Positions 52,127 through 64,000 of a stretch of DNA of 64,000 nucleotides are shown piece by piece. This DNA is from Channallabes apus (Eukaryota > Chordata > Actinopteri > Siluriformes > Clariidae), in assembly GCA_030522415.1 (NCBI GenBank), contig CM060104.1:17349729-17413728 (forward strand), in the 5' to 3' direction. The translations under genes and the position numbers were made by a program. Position 1 is the first letter of the stretch. Each line of letters opens with the position of its first letter. The notes under the pieces were generated by a model. It did no database searches. It saw nothing but the letters and a program-made list of their open reading frames with translations, and was not told the origin of the DNA.

Positions 52127-52347
52127 CAGGGTTTGAAAAAGCTTTTGCTTCTTTCTCATTTTTGTGGATACATTTGTCACACTTAAATGAGTCAGATGAT
52201 CAGACAAATTTGAATATTAAACAAAGGTAACCCGAGTAAATACAAAATGCATTTTTTAAATGACATTTCATTTATTAAGAGAAACAAACTGTCAAAATGA
52301 ATTAATAAATAAATCAAGAAGAGGGCAAATACTATTTTTCAACACTG
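52127..52347. mobile_element. Old MITE related to the copies A/C/D family
   Basis: TA flanks at 52125-52126 and 52348-52349. The left half (gtttgaaaaagcttttgc, gtcacacttaaatga, aaatacaaaatgcattttt) is a diverged version of that family's terminal repeat. The right end is ggcaaatactatttttcaac+actg. No coding part. 221 bp. Confidence 0.65.
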
Positions 52348-52400
52348 TATTTCAAACATTTGGTGCCAATTATGGTGTATAGATTACTTCTCAATGAATA

Positions 52401-52401
<1 letters not shown>

Positions 52402-52440
<39 letters not shown>

Positions 52441-52623
52441 ATATATATATACTAAATTTCTAAAATTCAAAACTGCACTTATCTGCCCCTTACTGTACTA
52501 ATGCCAAGCCAGACAACTTCCTTGTACCTGTTGTTCCAGTATAAGCAACATTGGCCTTTATTGCAGCTTTTACATTTCCCCCCTCACAAATATATATTTT
52601 CCTCACAAATACATATTTATAAC

Positions 52624-52671
<48 letters not shown>
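52402..52671. repeat. GT and TA microsatellites
   Basis: GT run 52402-52439 and TA run 52626-52671, separated by unremarkable sequence with two near-identical cctcacaaatayatatt units (52583-52620). Confidence 0.9.
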
Positions 52672-52673
<2 letters not shown>

Positions 52674-53512
52674 CTCAAGGATTTATTTTTACACAAGCAA
52701 AATAAATAATTAAAGGTACATTGTTTTCCAAACATTACACATGCACAGTCTATCCTGGGGTGTTTGTGTGTGAGCCATTTTTTGTAACTATTTTTATTTT
52801 TATTTTTTTTTGCAATTTGCAATCTTGTTATGTGCCACAGTGGGTTATATTGCTTATTTACATCTCCAGGGATATGTGACATGACCAGAATAAAGTAACT
52901 ACTAAAGCCAAATAAATGAACAAACCTTCTCGGCTTCCCATATCTGATTCACATTTTTTTATTCAAACATTTCTCAGACTACTACATAAACTAGTTATAT
53001 TGAAATGAGAATGAACAAACTATTATGTATTATTAAATAGTAATTTAATTAAAAGGAGAATCTGTGTAAGAATAACATGAGCTGGAGCAGTTGCAATAGG
53101 AAAAGGCTGAGAAAAAGGGGAAAAAATAGTGGAAAAGGTAGAAAGGGATGAAAAGAGATGGTGACTAGAGCACTAAGGAGAGAAAAACCCAGGGGGAAAA
53201 AAGGAGAGGGAAAGAGAATAAAGAAGAAGAACCTGGAATAACATAAGAGCCTTTCTGTTTAAACATATGCTACACCAACTCCTCATTTTTCTAACCTCAG
53301 AAATGGCACCCACGTTCCAAAACATCAATGCCAGGAACAACTGGAGCTGAGAGACTGTGTGATGATTTGGAGTAAAATTCTATTCTACCAATTAAAACTA
53401 GTGCACAAATGAAATAAAATCCAACCATGTATCCTCATGGTGTTTCTCCCACCATATTATCTCTTTGTAAAAACTTAGGTGAAAACAACCTACTGTATCT
53501 GAGTTAAACTTT
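52672..53512. other. Intergenic, nothing recognised
   Basis: Purine-rich around 53090-53230 (gaaaaggctgagaaaaaggg and similar); no gene supported. Confidence 0.3.
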
Positions 53513-53970
53513 TCATTTACATTTATAGGATTTGGCAGACACCCTTATCCAGTGTGACTTACAGAAGTGCTTCACTGATAGAAGTACTCTATCAGTAGAG
53601 AAAGGAAGAGAAAGGAAGAACAGGTGGAAAAGTATTAGCGTAGATGCTGTTCAGGATATTAGCAGCACTAGATAGGAGTGTGCATTTAGATGTACTGGAG
53701 TATGAGGTTATGGAATAAATTATGCCTTCCTTATACTGGCTCACTAGGATTTGACTAAAAGGATCAAAACCCTGTTGGGGTTATTTTATTTTAACCCAAG
53801 TACTTACTGTAAGAAAGAAAAAGGTCTAAGTTTGAACTTCCAGAGGAACCACTACCACTAGGTGCCAGAACAGAAAGTCTTGATGCATGGCTTCTTTGTA
53901 CCCTGAGGGATGGTAGGACCAGTGAAGCAGTGCTGGAGGATTGGAGGGAGCGTGGTGCAACGTAATGTGT
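53513..53970 (-). repeat. Degraded retroposon with L2-type 3' end
   Basis: The minus strand ends gtaagtcacactggataagg, gtgtctgccaaatc, ctataaatgtaaatg (53513-53571), matching the L2 terminus at 32168-32222. The interior (53810-53970) looks like repeat sequence but its limits and class are uncertain. Confidence 0.5.
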
Positions 53971-54464
53971 GATACTGTAAGAGTGTTAAGATAGTTGTGT
54001 GTTGACCTATGTGTGGATATAAATTAATGTAGGCATCTACAATATCAATGTTTCTGATATTGTAGAGAAGAAATCGACATGAACATAAACCAAATCGAAT
54101 TTTCCCATAAGAAATAATGGAAACTCAAATTATACGTTCCACAGCCCAAAAAATACATAAAAATAATTAACACAAAATATAAAGTAAAAATAAATGTGTG
54201 AATCTAAAGTAAGCTCCCCTCTCCCCCTTCTCATCTTTCACAGTTACCCTTCCTCCACTCTTTTGACACTTGCGCGCGCACACAACGGGAAAACCTCTCT
54301 AATGATACTCAATTGAGCGACACACTAACAGAATCACTGCTGTAAAATAAAACAAATTAACATGCACGTTACCTTTTAAAAGAATCGTGACAGAGCATTG
54401 TTTCTGTGTAGTGCAGAGAGAAAGAGTGTGTGTGTGTGTGTCTGTGAAGGCGAAAGTAGGAGGG

Positions 54465-54495
<31 letters not shown>

Positions 54496-54849
54496 GCATG
54501 GTGTCCAATGGCGCGTGTGCGCACAAATACAGAGCAGGCTGAGCCTTGAGCAGAGAAAATGGATCTTTAACCTCTCTAATGAGACTTGCTTTTGCTTTAC
54601 ACGCGCACTGTACACACACACATACAGACACAAAATAAAATACTTTACAGAGTTTCCAGGGAGATCACTAGATCCTGGTGGGGGATAGATCAGGTGGGAG
54701 GACACAGGACTACAGGACACACAAGAAGAGATATTCAGGCAAATGCATCAGACCCATCAGCATAACAGAAATGAACAACTTGATAGACTGACTCAAAGCT
54801 CATATATTTTAAGTGGCCATGTAAGTTGATTTTTTTTGTAATCTATATA
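53971..54849. other. Intergenic with GT runs
   Basis: GT runs at 54427-54441 and 54470-54495; the latter gives spurious Val/Cys or His/Thr frames. No gene supported. Confidence 0.4.
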
Positions 54850-54851
54850 TA

Positions 54852-55674
54852 CTCAGCAAAAAAAGAAACGTCCCTTTTTCAGGACTGTGTATTTCAACAA
54901 TAATGTTGTAAAAATCCAAATAACTTTACAGATTTTCATTGTAAAGGGTTTAAACAATGTTTTCCATGCATGTTCAATTAACCATAATCAATTAATTAAC
55001 ATGCACCTGTGGAATGGTCATTAAGACCATAACAGCTTACAGAAAGTAGGCATTTAAGGTCACAGTTCTAAAAACGCAGGACACTAAAGAGACTTGTCTA
55101 CCGACTATGAAAAACACCCAAAGAAAGATGCCCACGGTCCCTGCTCATCTGCGTGAACGTGCATTAGGCATGCTGCAGGGAGGCATGAGGACTGCTGATG
55201 TGGCTATAGGGCAATAAATTGCCATGTGCGCACTGTGAGACGCCTAAGACAGCGCTACAGGGAGACAGGAAGGACAGCTGATCGTCTCGCAGTGGAAGAC
55301 CACGTGTAACAACACCTGCACAGGATGGGTACATCCGAATATCACACCTGCGTGACAGGTACAGGATGGCCACAACAACTGCCCGAGTCACACCAGGAAC
55401 ACACAATCCCTCCATCTCACAGCAAGAACTGACAAATCTGGTCCAGTCCATGAGGAGGAGATGCACTGCAGTACTTCAAGCAGCTGGTGGCCACCAGATA
55501 CTGACTGGTACTGACTGATTTTGAGCCTCCCTTCATTCAGGGACACATTGTGAAACATTTTTAGTTTATGTCTTATGGTGTTGACTCTTTTAGTGTTCAT
55601 ACAAATATTTACACATTAAGTTTACTGAAAGTAAAAACAGTTGAAAGTCAGAGGATGTTTCTTTTTTTGCTGAG
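54852..55674 (+). mobile_element. Tc1-type deletion derivative, copy 2
   Basis: TA flanks at 54850-54851 and 55675-55676. Ends ctcagcaaaaaaagaaacgt and ttctttttttgctgag. Same internal deletion as at 11330-12156. The transposase remnant starts at 55131 (ATGCCCACGGTCCC) and is broken by an insertion (gtggctatagggcaat) near 55205 and by the change gatcgtctcgcagtgg near 55282, both shared with copy 3. Confidence 0.9.
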
Positions 55675-55676
55675 TA

Positions 55677-55882
55677 TATTTACTAACATAATTATTTCTA
55701 ATCGATCAAAATGGGAAAACCTACCAATTATGAATGCTGTGTTGAATTATTATTATATCTGATGATAAGATAATTGTTTTTGTTTGGAGAAAAGTGTCCT
55801 TGCTTATACTGGGACTGACTAGGATACCAGTTGCTGAAGATGTACAGTATGAATGCATATTAATCTTTCAACAACTATATCT

Positions 55883-55924
<42 letters not shown>

Positions 55925-56107
55925 TTATAATCAGATAATATCTACATTGTCTGATTTGTGGCTTTAGGACTGAAGATAAAAATGTGTCTGTTGTGTGCCC
56001 CCTAGTGCCAAAGAACATGTAATACATTTTAGTTTACTATGTAAATGCAAGGTTACACAATGTTAAAATACTAAATCATTGTGTTAATTCTTCTTCATCT
56101 TTTTCAT

Positions 56108-56138
<31 letters not shown>

Positions 56139-57411
56139 TTATTATTATTATTAACAATGCGAGATAAAACAACAACAATAATGACAACAGCAACAATAAT
56201 GCACATAAAAAGGGAGACTGCTCTTAATTGTGCAAATTATAGACAGATGCTCTGCTATTCTTCCAATCACTGGTTTAAAGTTTATTTCAGATAGAAGACA
56301 TTTTAAGGGAATATTAATACATATATACAATATACAAGCATCAGACCTCTACATATTCTTATAATATGTATTTAGGGAAATTTTTATTCAGGTGGTAAAG
56401 TTAAAAAGTCAAAGGTAGGACATAGAAATAGGGATATAAACAAAATCATCAACAAAGGTATAACAGCAAAATGTATACAGTAAAGAAGGCTCACTAGAAG
56501 ATGTGAATTTATTTCGTTAATACATTACAATTATTAAAAAAAAGGTATTTTGTTATGTTTCATGTTTTGTGATCCATGTCAATTTATTTGAGCTTGCGAT
56601 TATACTAAAACATTTGTCTGAATTGTAAGGTTGCAGGATTTTTCAAGTAAGAAATAAAGAGTAGCAGTATGAAGAGAATAACACGGAAGCGCAGAGGACT
56701 ATGGCACTATAATTACAGGCCTAGTAAGCTAGCATGAGAGGAGAGCTGACACTGGCCCTGTCCTAAAAGGTGTTTTAAATCATGCAATCATTCTTCAAAT
56801 CCACTCTTCATGAAAAATATATTGTCTTTCGAGATCATGCATGAATAAAATAAAAAATGGTCACAGGTTCTGATTACTGATCCATACAGTGCACAGTACC
56901 ACTAGTATTACAGTTCATTAACATGAATAAATACAATTACATTATAAACATGGTCTGCAGAACTCTTTAGAAGCTGGAGCCAAATATGGTAGATACTCAA
57001 TATAGTTAGTAACTGTAATTATCATCCTTTTTTTTTTTTTAATAAACACTTATGAGCTTCAAAACATTTCTACCAACCTGACCAGCTCAGTTTGGTTCAG
57101 ACCTAGCTAGATTTTCCAACAGAGATGGGGATACAGGCAGACTCACAGACAGATACGGTAACATGGTTAGTCAGAAAAGTTTTATGTTCTGAAAGGTCCT
57201 CTGTCAATGTCTCTCACAAGTGATTGATGCTTGTTTGATCCAGTGTTGGATTTCAAGGTCAGTGCTGCCCTTAGATAATATGCTGCAATATCTTTGAGTA
57301 CCTCATGATTGATGATGAAGGCAGGGTGACAACTCCACTGGAAAATCATTTCTGTCTTGGGCTCTTACACTAATATGCAAAGCCAATGTGTAGTGAGTTC
57401 AGCAGATATCC

Positions 57412-57442
<31 letters not shown>

Positions 57443-58305
57443 TAGGAGGAATATTCAAAGATTACAGCAACACTCCTGAAGTTTTAGCAAATAAAACATC
57501 TAAGGAGATTGCTGAAGTTAATTGGGTTACTGTAAGAACTGAATCTAATCCATTCCATGTCTGGAAGAAGACATCTGAACATCTGAACTGTCAAGTTTGC
57601 AGAAGAAATGTTGTAAGAGCCATATCGCATTTGTTATGAATTTGTTGTTGTGTTTATTTTATTTTATTCATTTTATTGCAGTTCATTGTACCTTAAAGTT
57701 ATTAATTATTTAGTTAGCATTAGGCTATTGTTTAAGCATCCATTTATGACAACCGTATTGTGTGTAATGTCTGTGATGTCATTCCACTGTTGCACATACA
57801 GTAGTTGCATGTCTATATCACTGTAAAAAAGTTCAGTTAAGATACGGAAGTTGTGGAGAACACAAGCTTTTGACCGTAATCTACAAGATGCAGCAAATAA
57901 CTTATTGTAACCTGGATTTACTCAAGACAACTGTACGAAGTGTTGAATCTTTGATGCTGGAAAAATAAAACAAGAGACAAAGAGATCATTGGACTTCTGT
58001 TGTGAGTGAATAATCAAACTAAAGATATGCGTCAAAACATGTGTAATAATATGACCGCTACAAATGTGATCATAAAAAAAATTGCATAGTAAAATTACAA
58101 TTACTTAAATTACAGTAATCAAAGCTTTCTTAAAAACTATAAAAACTATGTATTGTAAAGAAAATTGACAGTAGAAATCACAGTTATGTTTAATAGTGAA
58201 TGCAAGAGCATTTCCACATGAGAAGTCACAGTATTGGCACTAAACCACTGTGTGAAATTAAACAATATTTTTAATGGTCTCAACAAATGTTTTGTTCTGG
58301 AATTA
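55677..58305. other. Intergenic with microsatellites
   Basis: GT run 55884-55922, TTC then TTA run 56098-56153, CAGA run 57411-57441. No supported gene; AT-rich. Confidence 0.4.
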
Positions 58306-58597
58306 CCCACTTACTCACTCATCATCTATACCGCTTTATACTGTGAACAGGGTTGCGGGGGCCTGGAGCCAGTCCTACTGTAGGTGCTTTTGAGCACAAG
58401 GTGGGTACCAATCCATCACAGGTTACAAACACATACACACAATCATTCACACACTACAGTACATGTCTTTGAACTGTGGAAGAAAGCCAGAGCACCCGGA
58501 GAAAACCCACAAAGCACAAGGAGAACATACATGTTCTCCATGCACACAGACCTGAGGTGGGAATCGAACCTGGAACCTGGAGGTACAAGGCGATCCT
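58306..58597 (-). repeat. HE1/V-SINE-like SINE
   Basis: The tail end (cactcatcatctataccgct) is at left. The body catgtctttgaactgtggaa, agcacccggagaaaaccc, gaacatgcaaact-like stretch and gtgggaatcgaacctgg (box B complement) follow. The head is lost after aaggcgatcctgg, where box A should follow. Confidence 0.78.
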
Positions 58598-58940
58598 GGA
58601 ATTATTATTGTTTTAAAGCAATTAGGTGATTTGCAATCGGTGATTAAGAAAACATGCAAAACGTTTACATTTTTCCTTTTATATAAATTTTCATGAAAAC
58701 ATTGAATTTTAACAAGCTTTCACATTTCTTAACCACATTTTAACACCACATTTTTTTTTTTACACATTACTCTGGTTTGAACTGTGGATTCTTCTTTTTT
58801 TGCAGTGACCTTGCTTGTCTGAATAGTATGACCAGTGAGACATACCATATTTTCTGACCTCTTGCTGCGGCATTGATTTCTCTTTCTGTGCCTTCCCATA
58901 TCAAACCTCACAGAGCAGGATTGTTTACGTTTCAGCTGAC

Positions 58941-59966
58941 CCCCAGTGAAAAAAAATACACTTTAGTGTATTACAAATATATTGAAATCCTCGATAATAC
59001 ATTGCAAATATACTAACAAAAAATTGTACCATCAGTTAATATATAAAAAGTATACTAACATCATGCTTTTACCAAATTTTGGAATTAAACTTTGAATATA
59101 CTTCAAAATAATTGTATTATAGTACACTTTCTAAAAATATATTATTGGAAAATATACTTTAAGTAAAAGATTGGTCTAATTTCCAAAGTATACTTATTTC
59201 AACTTGTTTTTCAATTTATTTTTGGTATATTTTGTAAAAATATGCTCGAAATAATCATTGTACAAATGTACAGAAAGTATACATTACAATACAATATACG
59301 GTGGTCTCAGTATATTATCAGTTAAATTTAAATGTACTTATTAATATGTACTTATATTTAGTGCACTACTCTCTCGTGCGCTTTTAGACTCATTTTTGCG
59401 CGCTGAATCTCTCTCTCCCAAGTGCGCTCTCAGACTCCTTTAGTGTACTGGTAAAGGTAATACATTTGCAATACTGTATGAGAAGGTTGTGTGTACTGTA
59501 TGATACAATAAAGTATATTTGTATTATCCACAAAGTGTACTTTATGAGTATTTGTAATTGACCAGAAGTATAACAGCATGCTACTGCTGCAATAAGAATA
59601 TACTCATAGTATACTAATCATGTATTTGTAATACAGTTAAAATAGCTGTAATGTACTTATAATACATTAAATATATATACTTAAATTTAATTAATTACTG
59701 TCAGGTATGTACGTTAGTACACACACAGCCATATACTTTAAGTGTACTAAGTATACTTAAAGTTGTTCCACTTTAGCACACAAAAGTATACTTAATACAC
59801 TTAAAATTGCACTTTTGTACAATTTAATTACAACTTAAATATACTTAGTACAAAATTAGTTGTTTCAAAATAGCAAACTTCAAGTATACTAATCATTAGT
59901 TTGCTGCAAGCATACTTAAATATGCTTGGATTTAATATACTTAGCATACTTTTTTTTACTTGGGTC
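58941..59966. mobile_element. DNA transposon-like element dense in AGTATACTT motifs
   Basis: The ends ccccagtgaaaaaaaataca and agcatacttttttttacttggg are imperfect inverted repeats. Between them the motif (a)gtatactt/aagtatac occurs more than a dozen times in both orientations, most densely toward the right (59720-59950). Subterminal motif arrays of this kind are typical of hAT-type non-autonomous elements. No coding frame and no clear target duplication. Confidence 0.55.
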
Positions 59967-60037
59967 TTCTTTGTCAACTCTATATTAAGACCTGTGCTTG
60001 TGACCCAGTTGTCATGCTACAGCTTGACGTACAGTAT

Positions 60038-60860
60038 ACTCAGCAAAAAAAGAAACGCCCCTTTTTAAGGACTGTGTATTTCAACAATAATGTAAAAATC
60101 CAAATAACTTTACAGATCTTCATTGTAAAGGGTTTAAACAATGTTTTCCATGCATGTTCAATTAACCATAATCAATTAATTAACATGCACCTGTGGAATG
60201 GTCGTTAAGACCTTAACAGCTTACAGAAAGTAGGCATTCAAGGTCACAGTTCTAAAAACGCAGGACACTAAAGAGACTTGTCTACCGACTGTGAAAAACA
60301 CCCAAAGAAAGATGCCCAGGGTCCCTGCTCATCTGCGTGAACGTGCATTAGGCATGCTGCAGGGAGGGATGAGGACTGCTGATGTGGCTATAGGGCAATA
60401 AATCGCCATGTCCGCACTGTGAGACACTTAAGACAGCGCTACAGGGAGACAGGAAGGACAGCTGATCGTCTCGCAGTGGAAGACCACGTGTAACAACACC
60501 TGCACAGGATGGGTACATCCGAACATCACACCTGCGTGACAGGTACAGGATGGCCACAACAACTGCCCGAGTCACACCAGGAACACACAATCCCTCCATC
60601 TCACAGCAAGAACTGACAAATCTGGTCCAGTCCATGAGGAGGAGATGCAATGCAGTACTTCAAGCAGCTGGTGGCCACACCAGATACTGACTGGTACCGA
60701 CTGATTTTGAGCCTCCCTTCATTCAGGGACACATTCTGAAACATTTTTAGTTTATGTCTTATGGTGTTGACTCTTTTAGTGTTCATACAAATATTTACAC
60801 ATTAAGTTTACTGAAAGTAAAAACAGTTGAAAGTCAGAGGACGTTTCTTTTTTTGCTGAG
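60038..60860 (+). mobile_element. Tc1-type deletion derivative, copy 3
   Basis: TA flanks at 60036-60037 and 60861-60862. Same deletion and shared changes as copy 2. The remnant starts at 60312 (ATGCCCAGGGTCCC) and is frameshifted near 60385. It keeps ggccacaccagatac near 60672, which encodes the original C-terminal GHTRY; copies 1 and 2 lack two of these bases. Confidence 0.9.
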
Positions 60861-60862
60861 TA

Positions 60863-61506
60863 TATAATGGATGCCATCCTCAAGACTTGCTGCTTGAACC
60901 AAGATGAAACATTATATTCACTGGTCAATCTTGCTTGTATGAAACTTACATTTATATGCAATTCCCTTGGAGTCACAAAGCATGCCCAACTTGTAGCCCT
61001 ACAGTTAGGGTGTACAATTTTAGCTGACTCTTTACTTTATAAGGTATTATTTGCTCATTGACATTAAGTTGTTCATCCACTGGAATACTGCTTATGCTGC
61101 CAAGAGCAAAATTCAGAGAGGGCTTTAACAGTCTGTCTGCAGGGATAAGGTCCAGACAGTTGTCCTTGATCTAGAGGTTGGCTTTGATTTACAAATACAG
61201 TATCTTCTCATAGGAATTACATCCACAATCTTACCAATGTGTGACAGCCTGCCAGTTCATTTGTGTTGCTGAAATCTCATAGATGTACAATTGAAAAGCA
61301 ATCTCAAGAAACTTCTTCTTAGTGCGGTTTATAGGTGAGTTTATGGTATGTTTTCATTGGGAATTTTCAGTCCTAAAGTAACATCCCTGTCCAAAGTCTT
61401 GTTGTGAAGAGGGAATGTTATTTGGATAGTTGTGTAAATCCAGCCTGTAGTTTCTATCAATTTTGTTTTTAAACTTGAAACTTCCTTTGGCACTGCAGCT
61501 GTTTCT
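60863..61506. other. Intergenic, nothing recognised
   Basis: No supported gene or repeat. Confidence 0.3.
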
Positions 61507-61508
61507 TA

Positions 61509-63071
61509 CAGTGGCTTGCAAAAGTATTCGGCCCCCGTGAACTTTTCCACATTTTGTCTCATTACAGCCACAAACATGAATCAATTTCATTGGAATTCCA
61601 TGTGAAAGACCAATACAAAGTGGTGTACACGTGAGAAGTGGAACGAAAATCATACATGATTCCAAAATTTTTTTTTTTACAAATAAATAACTGCAAAGTG
61701 GGGTGTGCGTAATTATTCAGCCCCCTTTGGTCTGAGTGCAGTCAGTTGCCCATAGACATTGCCTGATGAGTGCTAATGACTAAATAGAGTGCACCTGTGT
61801 GTAATCTAATGTCAGTACAAATACAGCTGCTCTGTGACAGCCTCAGAGGTTGTCTAAGAGAATATTGGGAGCAACAACACCATGAAGTCCAAAGAACACA
61901 CCAGACAGGTCAGGGATAAAGTTATTGAGAAATTTTAAGCAGGCTTAGGCTACAAAAAGATTTCCAAACCCTTGAACATCCCACGGAGCACTGTTCAAGC
62001 AGTCATTCAGAAATGGAAGGAGTATGGCACAACTGTAAACCTACCAAGACAAGGCCATTCACCTAAACTCACAGGCCGAACAAGGAGAGCGCTGATCAGA
62101 AATGCAGCCAAGAGGCCCATGGTGACTCTGGACGAGCTGCAGAGATCTACAGCTCAGGTGGGAGAATCTGTCCATAGGACAACTATTGTCGTACACTGCA
62201 CAAAGTTGGCCTTTATGGAAGAGTGGCAAGAAGAAAGCCATTGTTAACAGAAAACCATTAGAATCCCGTTTGTACATCAAACATGTGGAAGAAGGTGCTC
62301 TGGTCAGATAAGACCAAAATGGAACTTTTTGGCTATGTGTGGTGGAAAACGAACACCGCACATCACTCAGAACACACCATCCCCACTGTCAAATATGGTG
62401 GTGGCAGCATCATGCTCTGGGGGTGCTTCTCCTCAGCAGGGACAGGGAAGCTGGTCAGAGTTGATGGGAAGATGGATGGAGCCAAATACAGTGCAATCTT
62501 GGAAGAAAACCTCTTGGAGTCTGCAAAAGACTTGAGACTGGTTCACCTTCCAGCAGGACAACGACCCTAAACATAAAGCCAGGGGAACAATGGAATGGTT
62601 TAAAACAAAGCATATCCATGTGTTAGAATGGCCCAGTCAAAGTCCAGATCTAAATCCAATCGAGAATCTGTGGCAAGATCTGAAAACTGCTGTTCATAAA
62701 CGCTGTCCATCTAATCTGACTGAGCTGGAGCTGTTTTGCAAAGAAGAATGGGCAAGGATTTCAGTCTCTAGATGTGCTAAGCTGGTAGAGACATACCCTA
62801 AAAGACTGGCAGCTGTACGTAATTGCAGCAAAAGGTGGTTCTACAAAGTATTGACTCAGGGGGCTGAATAATTACGCACACCCCACTTTTCAGTTATTTA
62901 TGTGTAAAAAATGTTTGGAATCATGTATGATTTTTGTTCCACTTCTCACGTGTACACCACTTCGTATTGGTCTTTTACGTGGCATTCCAATAAAATTGAT
63001 TCATATTCGTGGCTGTAATGTGACAAAATGTGGAAAAGTTCAAGGGGGCCGAATACTTTTGCAAGTCACTG
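61509..63071 (+). mobile_element. Tc1-like transposon of another family
   Basis: TA flanks at 61507-61508 and 63072-63073. Ends cagtggcttgcaaaagtatt and cttttgcaagtcactg, with inverted similarity continuing over about 200 bases (gtgtacacgtgagaagtgga on the left, ttccacttctcacgtgtaca on the right). 1563 bp, the usual Tc1 length. Confidence 0.94.
61881..62871 (+). pseudogene. Tc1-like transposase, broken
   Basis: Starts at 61881 (MKSKEHTRQVRDKVIEKF) and stops at once (TAA before AGLGYKKISK). Pieces follow: NIPRSTVQAVIQKWKEYGTT (DNA-binding), MWKKVLWSDKTKMELFG (first catalytic position reads SDKT), VKYGGGSIMLWGCFS, then a frameshift at the PAGQRP region around 62560 that normally carries the second Asp, and [20 protein letters not shown] (catalytic Glu). 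Not functional. Confidence 0.9.
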
Positions 63072-63073
63072 TA

Positions 63074-63321
63074 TATGGCCATGATCAGGTTTTTCTTTTT
63101 TCTTTGTTTGATATTTCTTCAAACACAGAGTGGTTACGATAATGCACCTTCTCATTTTTCATTTGTACAGCAATATCACCCCAAAAAGGTTGCGGTGATG
63201 TGATATTTCTTTAAGTACCGGAGCAAAACATGATGCACATGCACAGTTCTCGCAGGACCTGTAACAGGCACACTATATTTTACTACTGTTGCCTTTTTAT
63301 CTGTTAAAAAAAATTTATGTA
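63074..63321. other. Short intergenic spacer
   Basis: No feature seen. Confidence 0.3.
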
Positions 63322-64000
63322 TAGTGCATCCGGAAAGTATTCACAGCGCATCACTTTTTCCACATTTTATTTCACAGCCTTATTCTAAAATGCATTAAAT
63401 ATTTTTTTTCCTCAGAATTCTACACACAACACCCCATAATGACAACATGAAAAAAGTTTACTTGAGATTTTAGCTAATTTATTAAAAGTAAAAAAAAATC
63501 GAGAAAGCACATGTACATAAGTATTCACAACCTTTGCCATGAAGCTCAAAATTGAGCTCAGGCGCATCCTGTTTCCCTGATCATCCTTGAAATGTTTCTG
63601 CAGCTTAATTGGAGTCCACCTGTGGTAAATTCATTTTACTGAAAGGCACACACCTGTCTATATAAGGTCCCACAGTTGACAGTTCATGTCAGAGAACAAA
63701 CCAAGCATGAAGTCAAAGGTATTGACTGTAGACCTCAGAGACAGGATTGTCCCGAGGCACAAATCTGGGGAAGGTTACAGAAAAATTTATCATCCGTAAG
63801 TGGAAGAAGTTCAAAATCACCAGGATGGCCATCTAAACTGAGCGATCGGGGGAGAAGGGCCTTAGTCAGGAAGGTGACCAAGAACCCGATGGTCACTGTC
63901 AGAGCTCCAGAGGACCTCTGTGGAGTGAGGAGAACCTTCCAGAAGAACAACCATCTTCAACCATCAACAACAAACCACCAATCAGGCCTCATTAGTGGAG
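63322..64000 (+). mobile_element. Tc1-like transposon, a further family, cut by window end
   Basis: After TA (63320-63321) the end reads tagtgcatccggaaagtatt, close to a widespread Tc1 terminal repeat beginning cagtgcatcc. A transposase N-terminal remnant starts at 63707 (MKSKVLTVDLRDRIVPRH) and is frameshifted. Later pieces such as aggtgaccaagaacccgatg and cagaggacctctg match the DNA-binding region of such transposases. The rest lies outside. Confidence 0.78.

Noticed and set aside
55164..55466. Minus-strand frames in the Tc1 derivatives (also 60348-60650)
   Set aside because: They are antisense shadows of the transposase remnant and recur only because the element is repeated.
57410..57442. 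CRISPR-like short direct repeats
   Set aside because: It is a simple CAGA microsatellite with no spacers, and the genome is eukaryotic.

Overview
The window looks like a teleost fish chromosome segment. It is AT-rich, carries intron-containing vertebrate genes, and is packed with fish-type transposable elements: several Tc1-like families, L2 and CR1/Rex1-type LINEs, tRNA-derived SINEs, Ty3/Gypsy retrotransposons, hAT-like elements and long CA, CT and TA microsatellites. A catfish or other otophysan would fit the repeat mix, but nothing seen fixes the species.

Only two host protein genes can be supported. Near the left end, on the minus strand (1374-3820), is a three-exon inward-rectifier potassium channel of the Kir2 group, best matched to Kir2.4 (kcnj14). 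At 46112-47266, on the plus strand, is an intronless class A GPCR of the urotensin II receptor type (uts2r-like). They point away from each other and are separated by about 42 kb, most of it transposon sequence. I see no functional link between them.

Layout: 1-232 SINE; 1374-3820 kcnj14; 4999-10783 decayed Gypsy element (minus) split by a Tc1-like element (6907-8441); 11330-12156 Tc1 deletion derivative carrying only a DNA-binding ORF; about 12167-13700 CR1/Rex1-like LINE; 13740-13843 perfect palindrome; 13910-15088 hAT-like element; 15316-15505 microsatellite; 18420-19070 and 23723-23962 retroposon with a TTGAA-repeat tail; 21910-22216 SINE; 23210-23722 Tc1 MITE; 24088-25704 best-preserved Tc1-like element; 25954-26187 tRNA-Gly-type SINE with a 21-bp target duplication; 26212-27430 LINE; 28093-28265 SINE with an L2-type tail; about 29100-32222 L2-like LINE; 32307-34061 third Tc1 copy with a templated insertion; 36529-40710 chromovirus-type Gypsy with both LTRs and a 5-bp target duplication; 46112-47266 uts2r; 48220-48711, 52127-52347, 54852-55674, 60038-60860, 61509-63071 and 63322-end further Tc1-type elements; 51525-51850 and 58306-58597 SINEs; 58941-59966 element dense in a subterminal motif.

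The best candidate for something unusual is the Gypsy element at 36529-40710. Its primer-binding site is an exact 11-nt complement of an LTR segment lying about 29 nt downstream of a TATA-like motif. This is the arrangement expected for Tf1/sushi-type self-priming, and the gag start codon lies inside that site. Also notable are the Tc1 element whose terminal repeat carries a pasted-in piece of transposase gene, three Tc1 derivatives with the same deletion that keep only the DNA-binding domain, and the Asp/His run in the channel gene encoded by an inverted triplet repeat.
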